NCBI GenBank assembly: GCA_001994995.1 | Contig: MDJM01000064.1 | Span: 1-64,000, forward strand | From: Candidatus Parepulonipiscium sp. PG-Nuni2H_MBin01 | Lineage (GTDB): Bacteria; Bacillota; Clostridia; Lachnospirales; Cellulosilyticaceae | Direction of reading: 5' to 3' | Length of the DNA: 64,000 bases | Translations under genes and position numbers: made by a program | The notes under the pieces: model-generated | Database searches by the model: none | Seen by the model: the letters and a program-made list of their open reading frames with translations, nothing else | Told to the model about the DNA's origin: nothing | Shown here: piece by piece, positions 16,311 to 24,931 of the stretch | Numbering within the stretch: the stretch's first letter is position 1 | How the letters are laid out: every line of letters begins with the position of its first letter

Positions 16311-16967
16311 ATGGAACAAATAATATGCAAAAATCTTGAAATAGGATACGACAGAAAAGTAATAATGGGCCCTCTTAATATTATAATTAATGAAGGTGAC
16401 TATTGGTGCATTACTGGTGCAAATGGCGCAGGTAAAACTACATTTATAAAGACTTTATTAAATTTAACGCCAATTATTGGCGGAGCAATTAATTTGCAAA
16501 ATGAGCTTAAGCAAATTGATATAGGCTATTTACCGCAACAAAAGCCATATCAAAAAAACTTTCCTGCTTCAGTAGAAGAAATAGTAAGGTCAGGATTTCT
16601 TAATAAAATTAATATCAGATTTTACTACAATCATCATGAAAAAGAACTTGCAAAAACAACAATTACAAAATTAGGAATTGCAGGACTGGAAAAAAGAGCA
16701 TATGGTTCGCTTTCAGGTGGCCAGCAACAGCGAGTATTATTAGCTCGCGCTCTATGCGCTTCTAGTAAAGTTATTATTCTAGATGAGCCTATAGCAGGAC
16801 TTGACCCCGTTGCTACACAAGAAATGTATAGCGTAATTAGAAAGCTAAATCAAGAAGAAAATATAACTATAATTATGATATCTCATGATATACTACACGC
16901 AACTGCTGATGCTAAACAAATGCTACACTTTGATGGGAACGGAAAATATACAATAACTCACAAATGA
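16311..16967 (+). CDS. znuC: Metal ABC transporter ATPase (ZnuC-like)
   Basis: This 218-residue ABC ATPase of the zinc/manganese type has Walker A GANGAGKTT, Q-loop YLPQQ, signature LSGGQQQRVLLARAL, Walker B VIILDEP and the switch His in MISHDILHA, all intact. It lies 12 nt after the binding lipoprotein and 10 nt before the permease, an operon order seen in many znu/adc loci. It drives metal import from the lipoprotein through the ZnuB-like permease. Zinc is favoured over manganese from the binding-protein subgroup, but this is not certain. Confidence 0.88.
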   Translation: MEQIICKNLEIGYDRKVIMGPLNIIINEGDYWCITGANGAGKTTFIKTLLNLTPIIGGAINLQNELKQIDIGYLPQQKPYQKNFPASVEEIVRSGFLNKINIRFYYNHHEKELAKTTITKLGIAGLEKRAYGSLSGGQQQRVLLARALCASSKVIILDEPIAGLDPVATQEMYSVIRKLNQEENITIIMISHDILHATADAKQMLHFDGNGKYTITHK

Positions 16968-16977
16968 GAGGTGCAAA

Positions 16978-17814
16978 ATGTTTGAATTATTAAAATACTA
17001 CTTATCATTTTCATTCGTACAATACGCGCTAATAGTAGGTGTTCTAGTATCGTTATGCTCTGGTCTGCTAGGCGTAATATTAGTACTTAAAAGATTTGCT
17101 TATATAGGAGATGGACTTTCACATGTAGCATTTGGGGTAATGTCTGTTGCCATGTGCTTAAATATGGTTGATAATATGTTATTAACTATACCTGTAACAA
17201 TAATAGTAGCTATACTACTAATAAAAGACGGTTCAAATAGAAAACTTACAGGAGACACGGCATTAGCAATGCTATCAGTTGGTTCAATGGCGTTTGGCTA
17301 TTTAATTATAAATGTATTTGCAACATCCTCTAATATTGCGGGTGATGTATGTTCGGCTTTATTTGGTGCAACATCAATACTAACTTTATCTTCACAAGAT
17401 GTAAAAATTAGTGTAGCAATGTCTCTAATAGTCATCTGTATATTTATAATATACTACAATAAAATATTTACTGTAACTTTTGATGAGACATTTGCAAAAG
17501 CTACTGGGATAAAGACAGATAAATACAACCTACTAATTGCTGTAATAACTGCAATAGTAATAGTAATAGCTATGAATTTAGTGGGCGCGCTACTAGTTTC
17601 AGCATTAATAATATTCCCTGCAGTATCTGCGATGACGCTATTTCATCAATTTAATTACGTTGTAATATTATCAGGATGTCTTTCTATTTTTAATTCAGCA
17701 GCAGGCATAATAATATCAATACTATTTAGCACACCTGTTGGTGCAACAATCGTTATGACAAGCGTAGCAACATTTTTTATATTAAAAATATTGTCTCTAC
17801 TAATAAAAAGGTAA
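16978..17814 (+). CDS. znuB: Metal ABC transporter permease (ZnuB-like)
   Basis: This 278-residue membrane protein has about eight hydrophobic helices. KRFAYIGDGLSHVAFG is the ABC-3 family cytoplasmic motif. Further family hallmarks are GDVCSALFGA, TFDETFAKATGIKTDKYN and MNLVGALLVSALIIFPA. It forms the channel for metal delivered by the lipoprotein and energised by the preceding ATPase. A ribosome site GAGAGG precedes the ATG, and a strong terminator follows. Confidence 0.88.
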   Translation: MFELLKYYLSFSFVQYALIVGVLVSLCSGLLGVILVLKRFAYIGDGLSHVAFGVMSVAMCLNMVDNMLLTIPVTIIVAILLIKDGSNRKLTGDTALAMLSVGSMAFGYLIINVFATSSNIAGDVCSALFGATSILTLSSQDVKISVAMSLIVICIFIIYYNKIFTVTFDETFAKATGIKTDKYNLLIAVITAIVIVIAMNLVGALLVSALIIFPAVSAMTLFHQFNYVVILSGCLSIFNSAAGIIISILFSTPVGATIVMTSVATFFILKILSLLIKR

Positions 17815-17815
17815 T

Positions 17816-17853
17816 GCGAGCAAATCCTAAATAGGATTTACCTCGCTTTTTTT
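17816..17853 (+). terminator. Intrinsic terminator of metal ABC operon
   Basis: GCGAG and AAATCCT pair with AGGATTT and CTCGC, followed by seven T, directly after the permease stop codon. Confidence 0.93.
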
Positions 17854-17923
17854 ATGAATTACTCCAATGTAAAAGACATATAAATTTTATAACAGCCTAT
17901 TTTGATGAAAGGAGAATAGATAC

Positions 17924-18790
17924 ATGTATATTACTCGTAGTCTATGGTCATTCTTACAAACCCAGCAAAAAAGCTTTATAAGAGTTACAGCCTTAGAGAT
18001 GAGCAATCAATTTATATTTTTAGCCAATTATCTATTTTGTGCAATAGCATTGATAGGTATTATTCAAGAAAATACAAGTGATTTTGAAACCTCAATAACT
18101 ATCATGTTTATACTGTCAATAGCTAAAATTATATTATCTAGAGTAACTGCCCACGTGTTATCTACACAAACAAGCCATATAAAAGTAATGTTGCGAATAG
18201 ACTTACTTCATAAACTATTTAATTTGGGCTACATAGAGAAAACTCAAAGTGACGAACTAATATCAATACTAACACAAAAAGTAACTTGGCTAAGCTATTA
18301 CTGTTTAGAATACTTACCTAAAGCCATAGCTACAATCATTACAAGTTTTATAATAATTATGCTTACAACAATCATATATGTACCTCTGGGATTAATAGTT
18401 CTCATATGTTCTATAACTATACTTTATATGTACCGTATAATAAAAGAAAAAGAAATTACCGAGCAATCTTGTGAAATTGATTTAACTGGCTTAAGTACTC
18501 TAAAAGCCTTTAATATTAAGCCTACCATAACCGACATTCCACGCCCAAAAATCATAATATATTCTATATCTCGTATATACGAAATTATTTTAAATTGTGG
18601 ATTTTACCTACCATTTGTAGGAGGAATATTTTGTGTTATTGCAGCTAAAATAACTATAGCTAATCTAATAATTTTATTTTTTATATTAACTGCTTGGCAT
18701 TACCTAATGCATCAAATTACTGTTATTTGGGAACAAAACGGCAATTTTCTAATGGAACTTAACGATATTTTAGAAATATATCAACTATAG
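17924..18790 (+). CDS. ABC-exporter-like membrane protein without nucleotide-binding domain
   Basis: This is a 288-residue protein with five to six hydrophobic segments arranged as in the transmembrane half of ABC exporters (CydD-like). IRVTALEMSNQFIFLANYLF is an N-terminal helix, IDLLHKLFNLGYIEK and DELISILTQKVTWLSYYCLEYLPK occupy the coupling-helix region, and ITEQSCEIDLTGLSTLKAFN resembles the intracellular loop before helix 5. The chain ends after the last helix, with no Walker A, signature or Walker B motif. The coding frame is undisturbed, which argues against a recent truncation. It is followed after 11 nt by a second exporter-like gene whose ATPase motifs are lost. Function unknown. 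Confidence 0.7.
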   Translation: MYITRSLWSFLQTQQKSFIRVTALEMSNQFIFLANYLFCAIALIGIIQENTSDFETSITIMFILSIAKIILSRVTAHVLSTQTSHIKVMLRIDLLHKLFNLGYIEKTQSDELISILTQKVTWLSYYCLEYLPKAIATIITSFIIIMLTTIIYVPLGLIVLICSITILYMYRIIKEKEITEQSCEIDLTGLSTLKAFNIKPTITDIPRPKIIIYSISRIYEIILNCGFYLPFVGGIFCVIAAKITIANLIILFFILTAWHYLMHQITVIWEQNGNFLMELNDILEIYQL

Positions 18791-18801
18791 GAGATGATTT
18801 A

Positions 18802-20373
18802 ATGGAAAAAACTAAATATAAGCACATTATAGCAGCGCTTAGCCGAATTGATAATATTAAAATTTATCTACTAACCTCTTGCGCAGTTAGGTCTATACGT
18901 AAACTTTCTGTAGCAATAATCTTTCTGCTTTCGGCGTGGGCTACACAACAATTAATAACTAGCTCCTATAACATTGTACATTATTATATTGTAGCTATGA
19001 TACCCACTATTACAGTTATTTCATTTATAGATACATATATATCAAGCCATATATCTAATAATATCCTAAATAATCTTAGAGAAACTATCTACAATAAACT
19101 ATATGATATAGCTCCTATAAAACATAAATTTACACCTGTGCTTGGTGGTGATTTAGAAACTTTTGAAAGATTTTACTCAACTATTTTAGTAGAATATTTA
19201 AGCACTATTATCACTGTTATTACTCTACTTGGTTTACTATTATTTCAATCTACTTCGGTGTTTCTAATTACATTTATAACTGCCATTTTCCTTATAGTTA
19301 TTCCACAATTAATAGTATCGTGTTCTGAAGCTAAAGACTTTAATTTAAAACAACTTTATAATCAATTACACAGTGTTATCTCAGATGGGGTTTTAGGATT
19401 AAACAGCCAATTAGAAAGGACTTATTTGGCTAAAGTTCATGCCGCTTCATCCGAATATGATTACTATAACGGCCAGTTTAAATTCACTATAGAAAAAAAT
19501 ATCTTATATACTATAGGGAGTATATCGTTTATTATTTCTTTAGCATTCTTATTCTTAACTCGGGAGCCTAATTCTATATATATTTTTTCTATTGTTTTTA
19601 TTATTATAAGCGAAATACTTAAGCTAAGTTCGGATTATAGCCCTATTTTTGCAGTAGCGAAAAAACTTATGAATATTTTTAATTTAAAACCTGCTGTCAT
19701 TGATACTGGAAGTGTACGTTCAAGCTCTGATGCATTTAAAACTCTGCCTCTTTGTGTATCCTTTAACAACGTAACGTTTGAATCTAATTTTGATTCACTA
19801 GCGTTAGATGATGTAAGTTTTACTACTAATAATATTACCGCTATTATTTCTGATAGCCACTGTGCTATCGTGCAATTATTACAACGCTTTTACGATGTTG
19901 ACAAAGGCCAAATTTGTATTAATGCTATTAATATTAAATATATTGTGTTAAGCGATTTACGTAAACTTATCTTTTGTGTTTCCATTGACAATCACTTATT
20001 TAACACCTCTATTGAGGATAATTTACGATTAGCTAATCCTACTATATCATTTAAAGAAATTGAAACTGCTGCAGTTTTAACTAATGCTGATTTTTTTATT
20101 AAACAACTTCCTAAAGGCTATCAATCAACTATTGATCTTATTTCGTTATCCACTGAACAAAAGTTACTGATACTTTTAACTCAAGCTCTTTTGCTTAACA
20201 CCCCTATTCTTATCTTAGTCGATTTCCCTGAGACTTTACTAAATGATAATTTATTACTGCTATTTAGAAGTAGTAAAACTGTTATCACCTTTTCTAAAGA
20301 ATTCTCATCTACATCTTCTTATGCTGACAAAGTTATATTTGTGAAAAATGGTATGGTTCAACAAGTGATATAA
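18802..20373 (+). CDS. ABC-exporter-like protein with degenerate ATPase domain
   Basis: This is a 523-residue protein with a six-helix transmembrane half (about 20-290) and an ABC-type domain (about 310-523) that keeps the fold's landmarks: CVSFNNVTFES, LQRFYDVDKGQICINAINIKY, SIEDNLRLANPTIS and ADFFIKQLPKGYQSTI. All nucleotide-binding motifs have gone. The Walker A position (about 344-360) reads IISDSHCAIVQLL with no GxGK(S/T). The signature reads LSTEQKLLILLTQALL instead of LSGGQ. Walker B reads ILILVDFPE with no catalytic Glu in place. ATP hydrolysis is not expected. The intact frame suggests selection for another role with the partner at 17924. An AGGAGATG ribosome site precedes the ATG. 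Confidence 0.75.
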   Translation: MEKTKYKHIIAALSRIDNIKIYLLTSCAVRSIRKLSVAIIFLLSAWATQQLITSSYNIVHYYIVAMIPTITVISFIDTYISSHISNNILNNLRETIYNKLYDIAPIKHKFTPVLGGDLETFERFYSTILVEYLSTIITVITLLGLLLFQSTSVFLITFITAIFLIVIPQLIVSCSEAKDFNLKQLYNQLHSVISDGVLGLNSQLERTYLAKVHAASSEYDYYNGQFKFTIEKNILYTIGSISFIISLAFLFLTREPNSIYIFSIVFIIISEILKLSSDYSPIFAVAKKLMNIFNLKPAVIDTGSVRSSSDAFKTLPLCVSFNNVTFESNFDSLALDDVSFTTNNITAIISDSHCAIVQLLQRFYDVDKGQICINAINIKYIVLSDLRKLIFCVSIDNHLFNTSIEDNLRLANPTISFKEIETAAVLTNADFFIKQLPKGYQSTIDLISLSTEQKLLILLTQALLLNTPILILVDFPETLLNDNLLLLFRSSKTVITFSKEFSSTSSYADKVIFVKNGMVQQVI

Positions 20374-20386
20374 TTACACAAAAATA

Positions 20387-20412
20387 AAGTCCACGCTTAA
20401 TTACGTGGACTT
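20387..20412. terminator. Bidirectional terminator between ABC-like and TerD genes
   Basis: AAGTCCACG (20387-20395) and CGTGGACTT (20404-20412) form a perfect 9-bp stem with A-rich left and T/A-rich right flanks, between convergent genes. Confidence 0.85.
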
Positions 20413-20425
20413 ATAAAAAACTGCC

Positions 20426-21013
20426 TTAAGAATATCTGTGGATTACTTGCTCAATAGTTCCATCTTCAGTACCATTACCTATAGCATTAAACTTCCATTC
20501 GTTATTATTCCGATAAATTTCACCAAAAATAATAGCTGTCATATTAGAATAATCATCTGTTAAATTATAACGGCAAAGTTCTGTATCACTTCTAGCATCT
20601 ACTACTCGAACAAATGCATTTTCAATCATACCAAAATGTTGTTTTCTAATATACGCCTGATAAATATTAACAAACACAATAACTGAACTATACTGAGATG
20701 GAACCCGATTTAAATCAACAATAATCTGCTCATCGTCTCCATCACCTTCACCCGTAAGATTATCCCCCAAATGAAGTACCGAGCCACTTCTATGAGTAAG
20801 ATTTCTAAAACAAACAATGTCACTAGCTTCTTGTAATTTTCCATTCTGCAAAAGGGCAGCCGAAGCATCACAATCTATAGCCATATCTCTTGAAAAAAAT
20901 TCCTTTTTTCTTCTAGGTAACTCGTCCCATCCAAGACCTACTACCAATTTAGACAATCCACTATTTCCTTTAGTTAAATCCACCTTCTGTCCTTTTTGTA
21001 AACTAATTGCCAT
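20426..21013 (-). CDS. TerD family protein
   Basis: This 195-residue cytoplasmic protein starts MAISLQKGQKVDLTKG, the TerD-domain signature. Acidic calcium-binding loops are visible: MAIDCDASAALL and [15 protein letters not shown]. The end FGEIYRNNNEWKFNAIGNG is also conserved. TerD proteins are linked to tellurite and other stress resistance, with an unclear mechanism. It differs from its upstream paralog by an inserted RRKKEFFSRDM segment after the first strand. It is second in a two-gene operon, 24 nt after the first terD. No terA/B/C/Z partners are present in the window. Confidence 0.92.
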   Translation of the reverse strand: MAISLQKGQKVDLTKGNSGLSKLVVGLGWDELPRRKKEFFSRDMAIDCDASAALLQNGKLQEASDIVCFRNLTHRSGSVLHLGDNLTGEGDGDDEQIIVDLNRVPSQYSSVIVFVNIYQAYIRKQHFGMIENAFVRVVDARSDTELCRYNLTDDYSNMTAIIFGEIYRNNNEWKFNAIGNGTEDGTIEQVIHRYS

Positions 21014-21037
21014 AAATAATCCCTCCCTAATAAGCCT

Positions 21038-21622
21038 CTACTCTACTTCAATGCCATAATAATTACACAAAGCTGCAAGCCCTCCTTGGAAACCACTACC
21101 TATAGCACTAAACTTCCACTCATCTTGATATCTATAAATTTCCCCAACTACAATAGCTGTTTCTATCGAAAAATCTTCTGCTAAATCATATCTAATAATT
21201 TCACTACCTGTTAATTCATCTACTAGGCGAATAAATGCATTATCAACCTGTCCAAAATTTTGCTTACGTTCTAAAGCCTCATGTATAGTAACAGTAAAAG
21301 CGATTTTAGAGACATAACTAGGAATTAAATCTAATTCAATCATAATTTGTTCATCATCACCTTCACCCTCGCCAGTCAAATTATCTCCTTGATGAATAAC
21401 TCCTTCGCTATCATGAACTAAATTTCCGTAAAATACAAAATCTAAGTCATCAAGGCACTTTCCATCGCTTCCTGTTAAAAATACGGAAGCATCTAAATCA
21501 AATGCCGAACCACTGCTAAACTGATTAGTATCCCAACCTAACCCCACCATAATTCTACTAAGGTTAGTGCCTTTTGTTAAATCTACTCTTTGTCCTTTTG
21601 ATAAACTAATTGCCATTGTCAA
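21038..21622 (-). CDS. TerD family protein
   Basis: This 194-residue TerD-domain protein contains [62 protein letters not shown] and [20 protein letters not shown]. All acidic residues expected for calcium binding are present, making it the more canonical of the pair. AGGAGGTTGACA lies before the start. The ATG four codons upstream of MAIS could also be used (MTMAIS). It is first in the terD-terD operon with a consensus promoter. The role is probably envelope or stress response, by family. Confidence 0.92.
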   Translation of the reverse strand: MTMAISLSKGQRVDLTKGTNLSRIMVGLGWDTNQFSSGSAFDLDASVFLTGSDGKCLDDLDFVFYGNLVHDSEGVIHQGDNLTGEGEGDDEQIMIELDLIPSYVSKIAFTVTIHEALERKQNFGQVDNAFIRLVDELTGSEIIRYDLAEDFSIETAIVVGEIYRYQDEWKFSAIGSGFQGGLAALCNYYGIEVE

Positions 21623-21660
21623 CCTCCTAGTTATTACCTAATTATTACTAATTTTATTTT

Positions 21661-21689
21661 AGTATAATATGGATTTTGACCCTTGTCAA
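21661..21689 (-). promoter_or_regulatory. Sigma-A promoter of terD operon
   Basis: On the minus strand TTGACA (21689-21684), 17 nt, then TATACT (21666-21661). The leader is about 35 nt. Confidence 0.88.
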
Positions 21690-21730
21690 GCATAATCCCG
21701 TCGTACTTATTATTACATTTTTACAAAAAA

Positions 21731-21757
21731 ATAGGTCTATGGCTAGTGCCATAGACT
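21731..21757 (-). terminator. Intrinsic terminator of small membrane protein gene
   Basis: On the minus strand GTCTATGGC-ACTA-GCCATAGAC (21756-21735) is followed by CTATTTTTTT, one nucleotide after the stop codon. Confidence 0.92.
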
Positions 21758-22129
21758 CTAAATATTCAAACCTATACCAATTAAAGAAAGTCTTGCTATA
21801 ATACGTGCAAAAATTGGGCCACTTATTTTAGTTAATATAGGTTTAAATAGTTTTTTAATAGCTGATTTTGAAAACTTTTTTATAAAGAAGTCTTTTGTTA
21901 AGAACTTTTTACCACATTCTCTTATGTTCATATCATAAATTTTTGGATTTACTACTAATATTAATGCTGGTATGTATGCCGCAAATCCAACCACAACAAA
22001 TGTTAAAGCTATACCTGTACAAAGTATATCGATTAAATTAATATATGAAGCAAACATTCCAAAAAACGTTAAAGCTATTGTTTCCGCCACTAACTTAATA
22101 GTAGCTACAATACATTTACCAATCTGCAT
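21758..22129 (-). CDS. Small membrane protein of unknown function
   Basis: This is a 123-residue protein with GAGGGGAG before its ATG. Two hydrophobic segments lie at about 10-32 (VAETIALTFFGMFASYI) and 35-60 (LCTGIALTFVVVGFAAYIPALILVV). A strongly basic amphipathic C-terminal part follows (KKFLTKDFFIKKFSKSAIKKLFK). I do not recognise the family. Its own terminator makes it monocistronic. The basic tail suggests a cytoplasmic face bound to lipid or nucleic acid, but that is only inference. Confidence 0.7.
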   Translation of the reverse strand: MQIGKCIVATIKLVAETIALTFFGMFASYINLIDILCTGIALTFVVVGFAAYIPALILVVNPKIYDMNIRECGKKFLTKDFFIKKFSKSAIKKLFKPILTKISGPIFARIIARLSLIGIGLNI

Positions 22130-22484
22130 CTAAACTCCCCTCCCTCTATATATTCCACTTATAATTATAGCAGATTATAATTAATTTTTCAAGTTATCAG
22201 CACTGACTTAAGTTAGATTGTGTTTTTTTAGACAAAATTTAACTTAAATTCCTCTAGAGTTTTATTATATTTAAATCTAAATCTATATAAATTATATAGT
22301 TACTATTTTTTTGATAGTAAAAACTGCTACAATTTAAGCAAATTAAATAGGTAATTTCTTATAAAAATCCATATTGCATTTATTAAAAAAATGCTGTATA
22401 ACTATATTATAAATCATTTGGACTTTGATATAAAATAAACGTTAAGTCAAAGGTCTAGTCTAAAATTTGAAGGGAGATATTATC
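22130..22484. other. Divergent intergenic region with a promoter and a repeated word
   Basis: This is a 355-bp AT-rich spacer. It holds the promoter at 22374-22402, the word TTTAACTTAAA at 22238-22248 (also found at 4877 and 25504) and a weak inverted repeat GGACTTTGA / TCAAAGGTC just before the small gene at 22485. No coding frame or structured RNA stands out. Confidence 0.5.
22374..22402 (+). promoter_or_regulatory. Promoter of small membrane protein gene
   Basis: TTGCAT (22374-22379), 17 nt, TATAAC (22397-22402). The leader is about 75 nt and includes the weak inverted repeat. Confidence 0.65.
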
Positions 22485-22718
22485 GTGGAAAGATTTACTC
22501 AATTGATGGCTCATATGTCTTGTTTAGCCATTATAATAGTGTGTGCTGGTTTAGATTATATGGGGGCGTTGCCAATCTTCAGCGCAATTACAAACGCTAG
22601 TGATGCTATGGAGAATTTTACTTATTTAATGGGTGCTTGGACTGTTATTGGTATTATTTATCAAGCATTTGTATCATTTTTCTACTTTTTATTAAAACAA
22701 GTTCAAAAATCTAACTAA
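22485..22718 (+). CDS. Small two-helix membrane protein, unknown
   Basis: This protein has 77 residues when begun at the GTG of MERFTQLMAHMSC, which has AGGGAG 8 nt upstream. The upstream TTG in the same frame overlaps that ribosome site and is less likely. It has two hydrophobic helices: about 8-32 (CLAIIIVCAGLDYMGALPIF) and 47-70 (YLMGAWTVIGIIYQAFVSFF), ending in a basic KQVQKSN tail. No family is recognised. It has its own promoter and terminator, and it is followed by an independent two-component system. Confidence 0.65.
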   Translation: MERFTQLMAHMSCLAIIIVCAGLDYMGALPIFSAITNASDAMENFTYLMGAWTVIGIIYQAFVSFFYFLLKQVQKSN

Positions 22719-22722
22719 ATAT

Positions 22723-22760
22723 AAAAAGGCTTGGGTATTATAACTACTCAAGTCTTTTTT
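22723..22760 (+). terminator. Intrinsic terminator
   Basis: AAGGCTTGGGTA and TACTCAAGTCTT pair (with G-T pairs) around ATTATAAC, followed by seven T. Confidence 0.85.
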
Positions 22761-22826
22761 TGGATGTAGTGGCTTGAAATAAATATATTTATAAGTTAAA
22801 ATTTTTTGCATAAAGGATGTGATAGA

Positions 22827-23498
22827 ATGATAATTTATACTGCTGAAGATGATAAAAATATTAATAATTTAATAGTGACTCATTTAAAAAACAATGGGTA
22901 TGATGTTAAAGGCTTTCCAAATGGGGAAGCACTTTTAAATGAATTTAAGATAAAACCAGCAGACTTAATAATTACTGATATTATGATGCCAAAGATGACA
23001 GGATACGATTTATGCAAACATATTAGACAATCAAGTAATATTCCTATTATTATGATTAGTGCTAATAATGATGAAATTGACCGAGTACTTGGTTTAGAAT
23101 TAGGTGCAGATGATTATATAGGCAAACCTATTAGCTTTCGTGAGCTAGGTATTAAAGTAAAAAATTTATTAAGGCGTACTAAGCCTGAACACGATAAGGA
23201 AGAAATTTTAAGCCATGAAGATCTCAAGTTGGATTTAAGCGCTCATACGGCTAAAATAGGAGATAAACCGCTTGCTTTAACTCCTAAAGAATTTGATTTA
23301 CTAAAACTATTTTTAAGTTCTATAAATAGAGCGTACACTAGAGAACAGATTATTTCACAAGTATGGGAATATGAATATGATGCAGATACAAGGCAAGTAG
23401 ACCATGTAATTAAACGACTTAGAAAAAAAATGCTAGAGCATGGTGCTCAGTGTCAAATCCAAACTGTTTGGGGCGTAGGATATAAAATTGGTGAATAA
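22827..23498 (+). CDS. OmpR-family response regulator
   Basis: This 223-residue two-component regulator starts at the ATG of MIIYTAEDDKNINN. GGATGTG precedes it, and an in-frame TTG 21 nt upstream is rejected. The receiver domain has acidic pocket EDD, phosphoacceptor in LIITDIMMPKMTG, and the conserved Thr/Ser and Lys in IMISAN and DDYIGKP. The C-terminal winged-helix DNA-binding domain (about 125-223) contains LALTPKEFDLLKLFL and TVWGVGYKIGE. Its kinase gene follows after 2 nt. Target genes are unknown. Confidence 0.93.
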   Translation: MIIYTAEDDKNINNLIVTHLKNNGYDVKGFPNGEALLNEFKIKPADLIITDIMMPKMTGYDLCKHIRQSSNIPIIMISANNDEIDRVLGLELGADDYIGKPISFRELGIKVKNLLRRTKPEHDKEEILSHEDLKLDLSAHTAKIGDKPLALTPKEFDLLKLFLSSINRAYTREQIISQVWEYEYDADTRQVDHVIKRLRKKMLEHGAQCQIQTVWGVGYKIGE

Positions 23499-23500
23499 TC

Positions 23501-24892
23501 ATGGGGATATATAAAAGATTGCTAGTTTCTAATTTGATTATAATTAGTTTTGCCCTAATTTTTTTCTTTGCATTTTCTACGTATTTTATTAATACTCAAG
23601 CCATAGAAAATATGGAAAAACAGCTGATAAACGAAAATAATATACGAGCTAAACCATTAACTGATACTGCACAAATTATTATACAAAATACCTTAGTGGA
23701 TAAAGATTATGAAGGTGCACGTAATGAACGAGCTTTTGTACAACATAATGTAAATATGCATTCAAGTAACAATACGATAAATATGGTATATGAAGTAGTT
23801 GATAGTACTGTCGATGTTATTTATATCAATTTTAATCCTAATGAATTTATTTTAGACGATTATGTATTAAATCAAATACGAGATATGAAAACAGATACTG
23901 CTGAAATACTTCAAGTCCAAGATGAAAGCTATTTAGCAATTAGCACTCAACTAGCTCCTGATACAGATTTTATGTTAGTATCTATGATAGCATACCATGA
24001 GGTGTCCACAATAACGACTGAAAACGTTATTGTATTTGTAGCTTTATTAAGCGTGTTACTTAGCATATCTTTTATGTTAATTCATTACCAGTCACGTAAA
24101 ATTACTATTCCGATAGAAAAGTTATCACAAGTTACAAAGCACTATGCTAACCGTGATTTTTCTATTAATATAGAAATAAACACTAATGATGAAATCCAAG
24201 AACTTTCTGAGAGTATACATGAAATGGTTGAAAGCCTTATTTCTTATGAAAGGTCTCAAGTAGCTTTGTTTAGAAATTTATCACATGAATTAAAAACTCC
24301 CCTTACAGCTATAAGTGGTTATGCTGAAGGAATTGAAAATGGGTATTATAGCGATATAAAAGCTCCTCTTAAAATAATCCAGGAAGAAAGTACTAGAATT
24401 AAAAATATTTTGGAAGACTTAATTTTTCTTAGTAAAATTAATAGTAAAACAGAGCACTATAAATTTGAAGAAGCTGATATAGTGGACATACTAACTAGTG
24501 CAGTAATAAAATTAGAATCTATTGCTATTTTAAATGATATTGATATATACTATGAACCAATTGCACCGATAATTGCTAAAGTAGATAAAATTAAGCTGCT
24601 TAGAATGTTCATTAACATTATTTCAAATGCACTTAAGCATACTACTGATATGATAGAGATAACTATAGTGAAAAAGCAGGCTGATATAGAAATTACTATT
24701 ACTGACAATGGGCCAGGCTTTAAACCAGAAGCTTTAAAAAATTTATGTGATAACAAAACTACTGAAGCTATTAATGGCAATGGTTTAGGACTTATTATAG
24801 TTAAAGAAATTTTAAAACAACATTGTGGTAATCTAAAGTTAGGTAATACTTCAACTAGTGGGGCTTATGTAACTATTATATTATCAGTATAA
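23501..24892 (+). CDS. Membrane sensor histidine kinase
   Basis: This 463-residue protein has a first membrane helix at about 8-28, an extracytoplasmic sensing region at about 30-168 with no recognised ligand motif, and a second helix at about 170-190. A HAMP linker ends near DEIQELSESIHEMVESL. The HisKA domain contains LSHELKTPLTA with phospho-His262, and the HATPase domain has NALKHTTD (N box), ITDNGPGF (G1) and NGLGLIIVK (G2). It pairs with the response regulator 2 nt upstream. All catalytic motifs are intact. The signal is unknown. Confidence 0.93.
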   Translation: MGIYKRLLVSNLIIISFALIFFFAFSTYFINTQAIENMEKQLINENNIRAKPLTDTAQIIIQNTLVDKDYEGARNERAFVQHNVNMHSSNNTINMVYEVVDSTVDVIYINFNPNEFILDDYVLNQIRDMKTDTAEILQVQDESYLAISTQLAPDTDFMLVSMIAYHEVSTITTENVIVFVALLSVLLSISFMLIHYQSRKITIPIEKLSQVTKHYANRDFSINIEINTNDEIQELSESIHEMVESLISYERSQVALFRNLSHELKTPLTAISGYAEGIENGYYSDIKAPLKIIQEESTRIKNILEDLIFLSKINSKTEHYKFEEADIVDILTSAVIKLESIAILNDIDIYYEPIAPIIAKVDKIKLLRMFINIISNALKHTTDMIEITIVKKQADIEITITDNGPGFKPEALKNLCDNKTTEAINGNGLGLIIVKEILKQHCGNLKLGNTSTSGAYVTIILSV

Positions 24893-24896
24893 AAAA

Positions 24897-24930
24897 CCCC
24901 GACAGCCATAAAGTCTGTTGGGGTTTTTTT
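24897..24930. terminator. Bidirectional terminator
   Basis: CCCCGACAG (24897-24905) pairs with CTGTTGGGG (24915-24923), with six A before and seven T after. It serves the kinase gene and the convergent gene at 24932. Confidence 0.93.
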
Positions 24931-24931
24931 A

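Noticed and set aside
17924-20373. Pseudogenes of an ABC exporter
   Set aside because: No frameshift or internal stop in 2.4 kb, good ribosome sites and tight spacing. Listed as intact genes with lost motifs instead.
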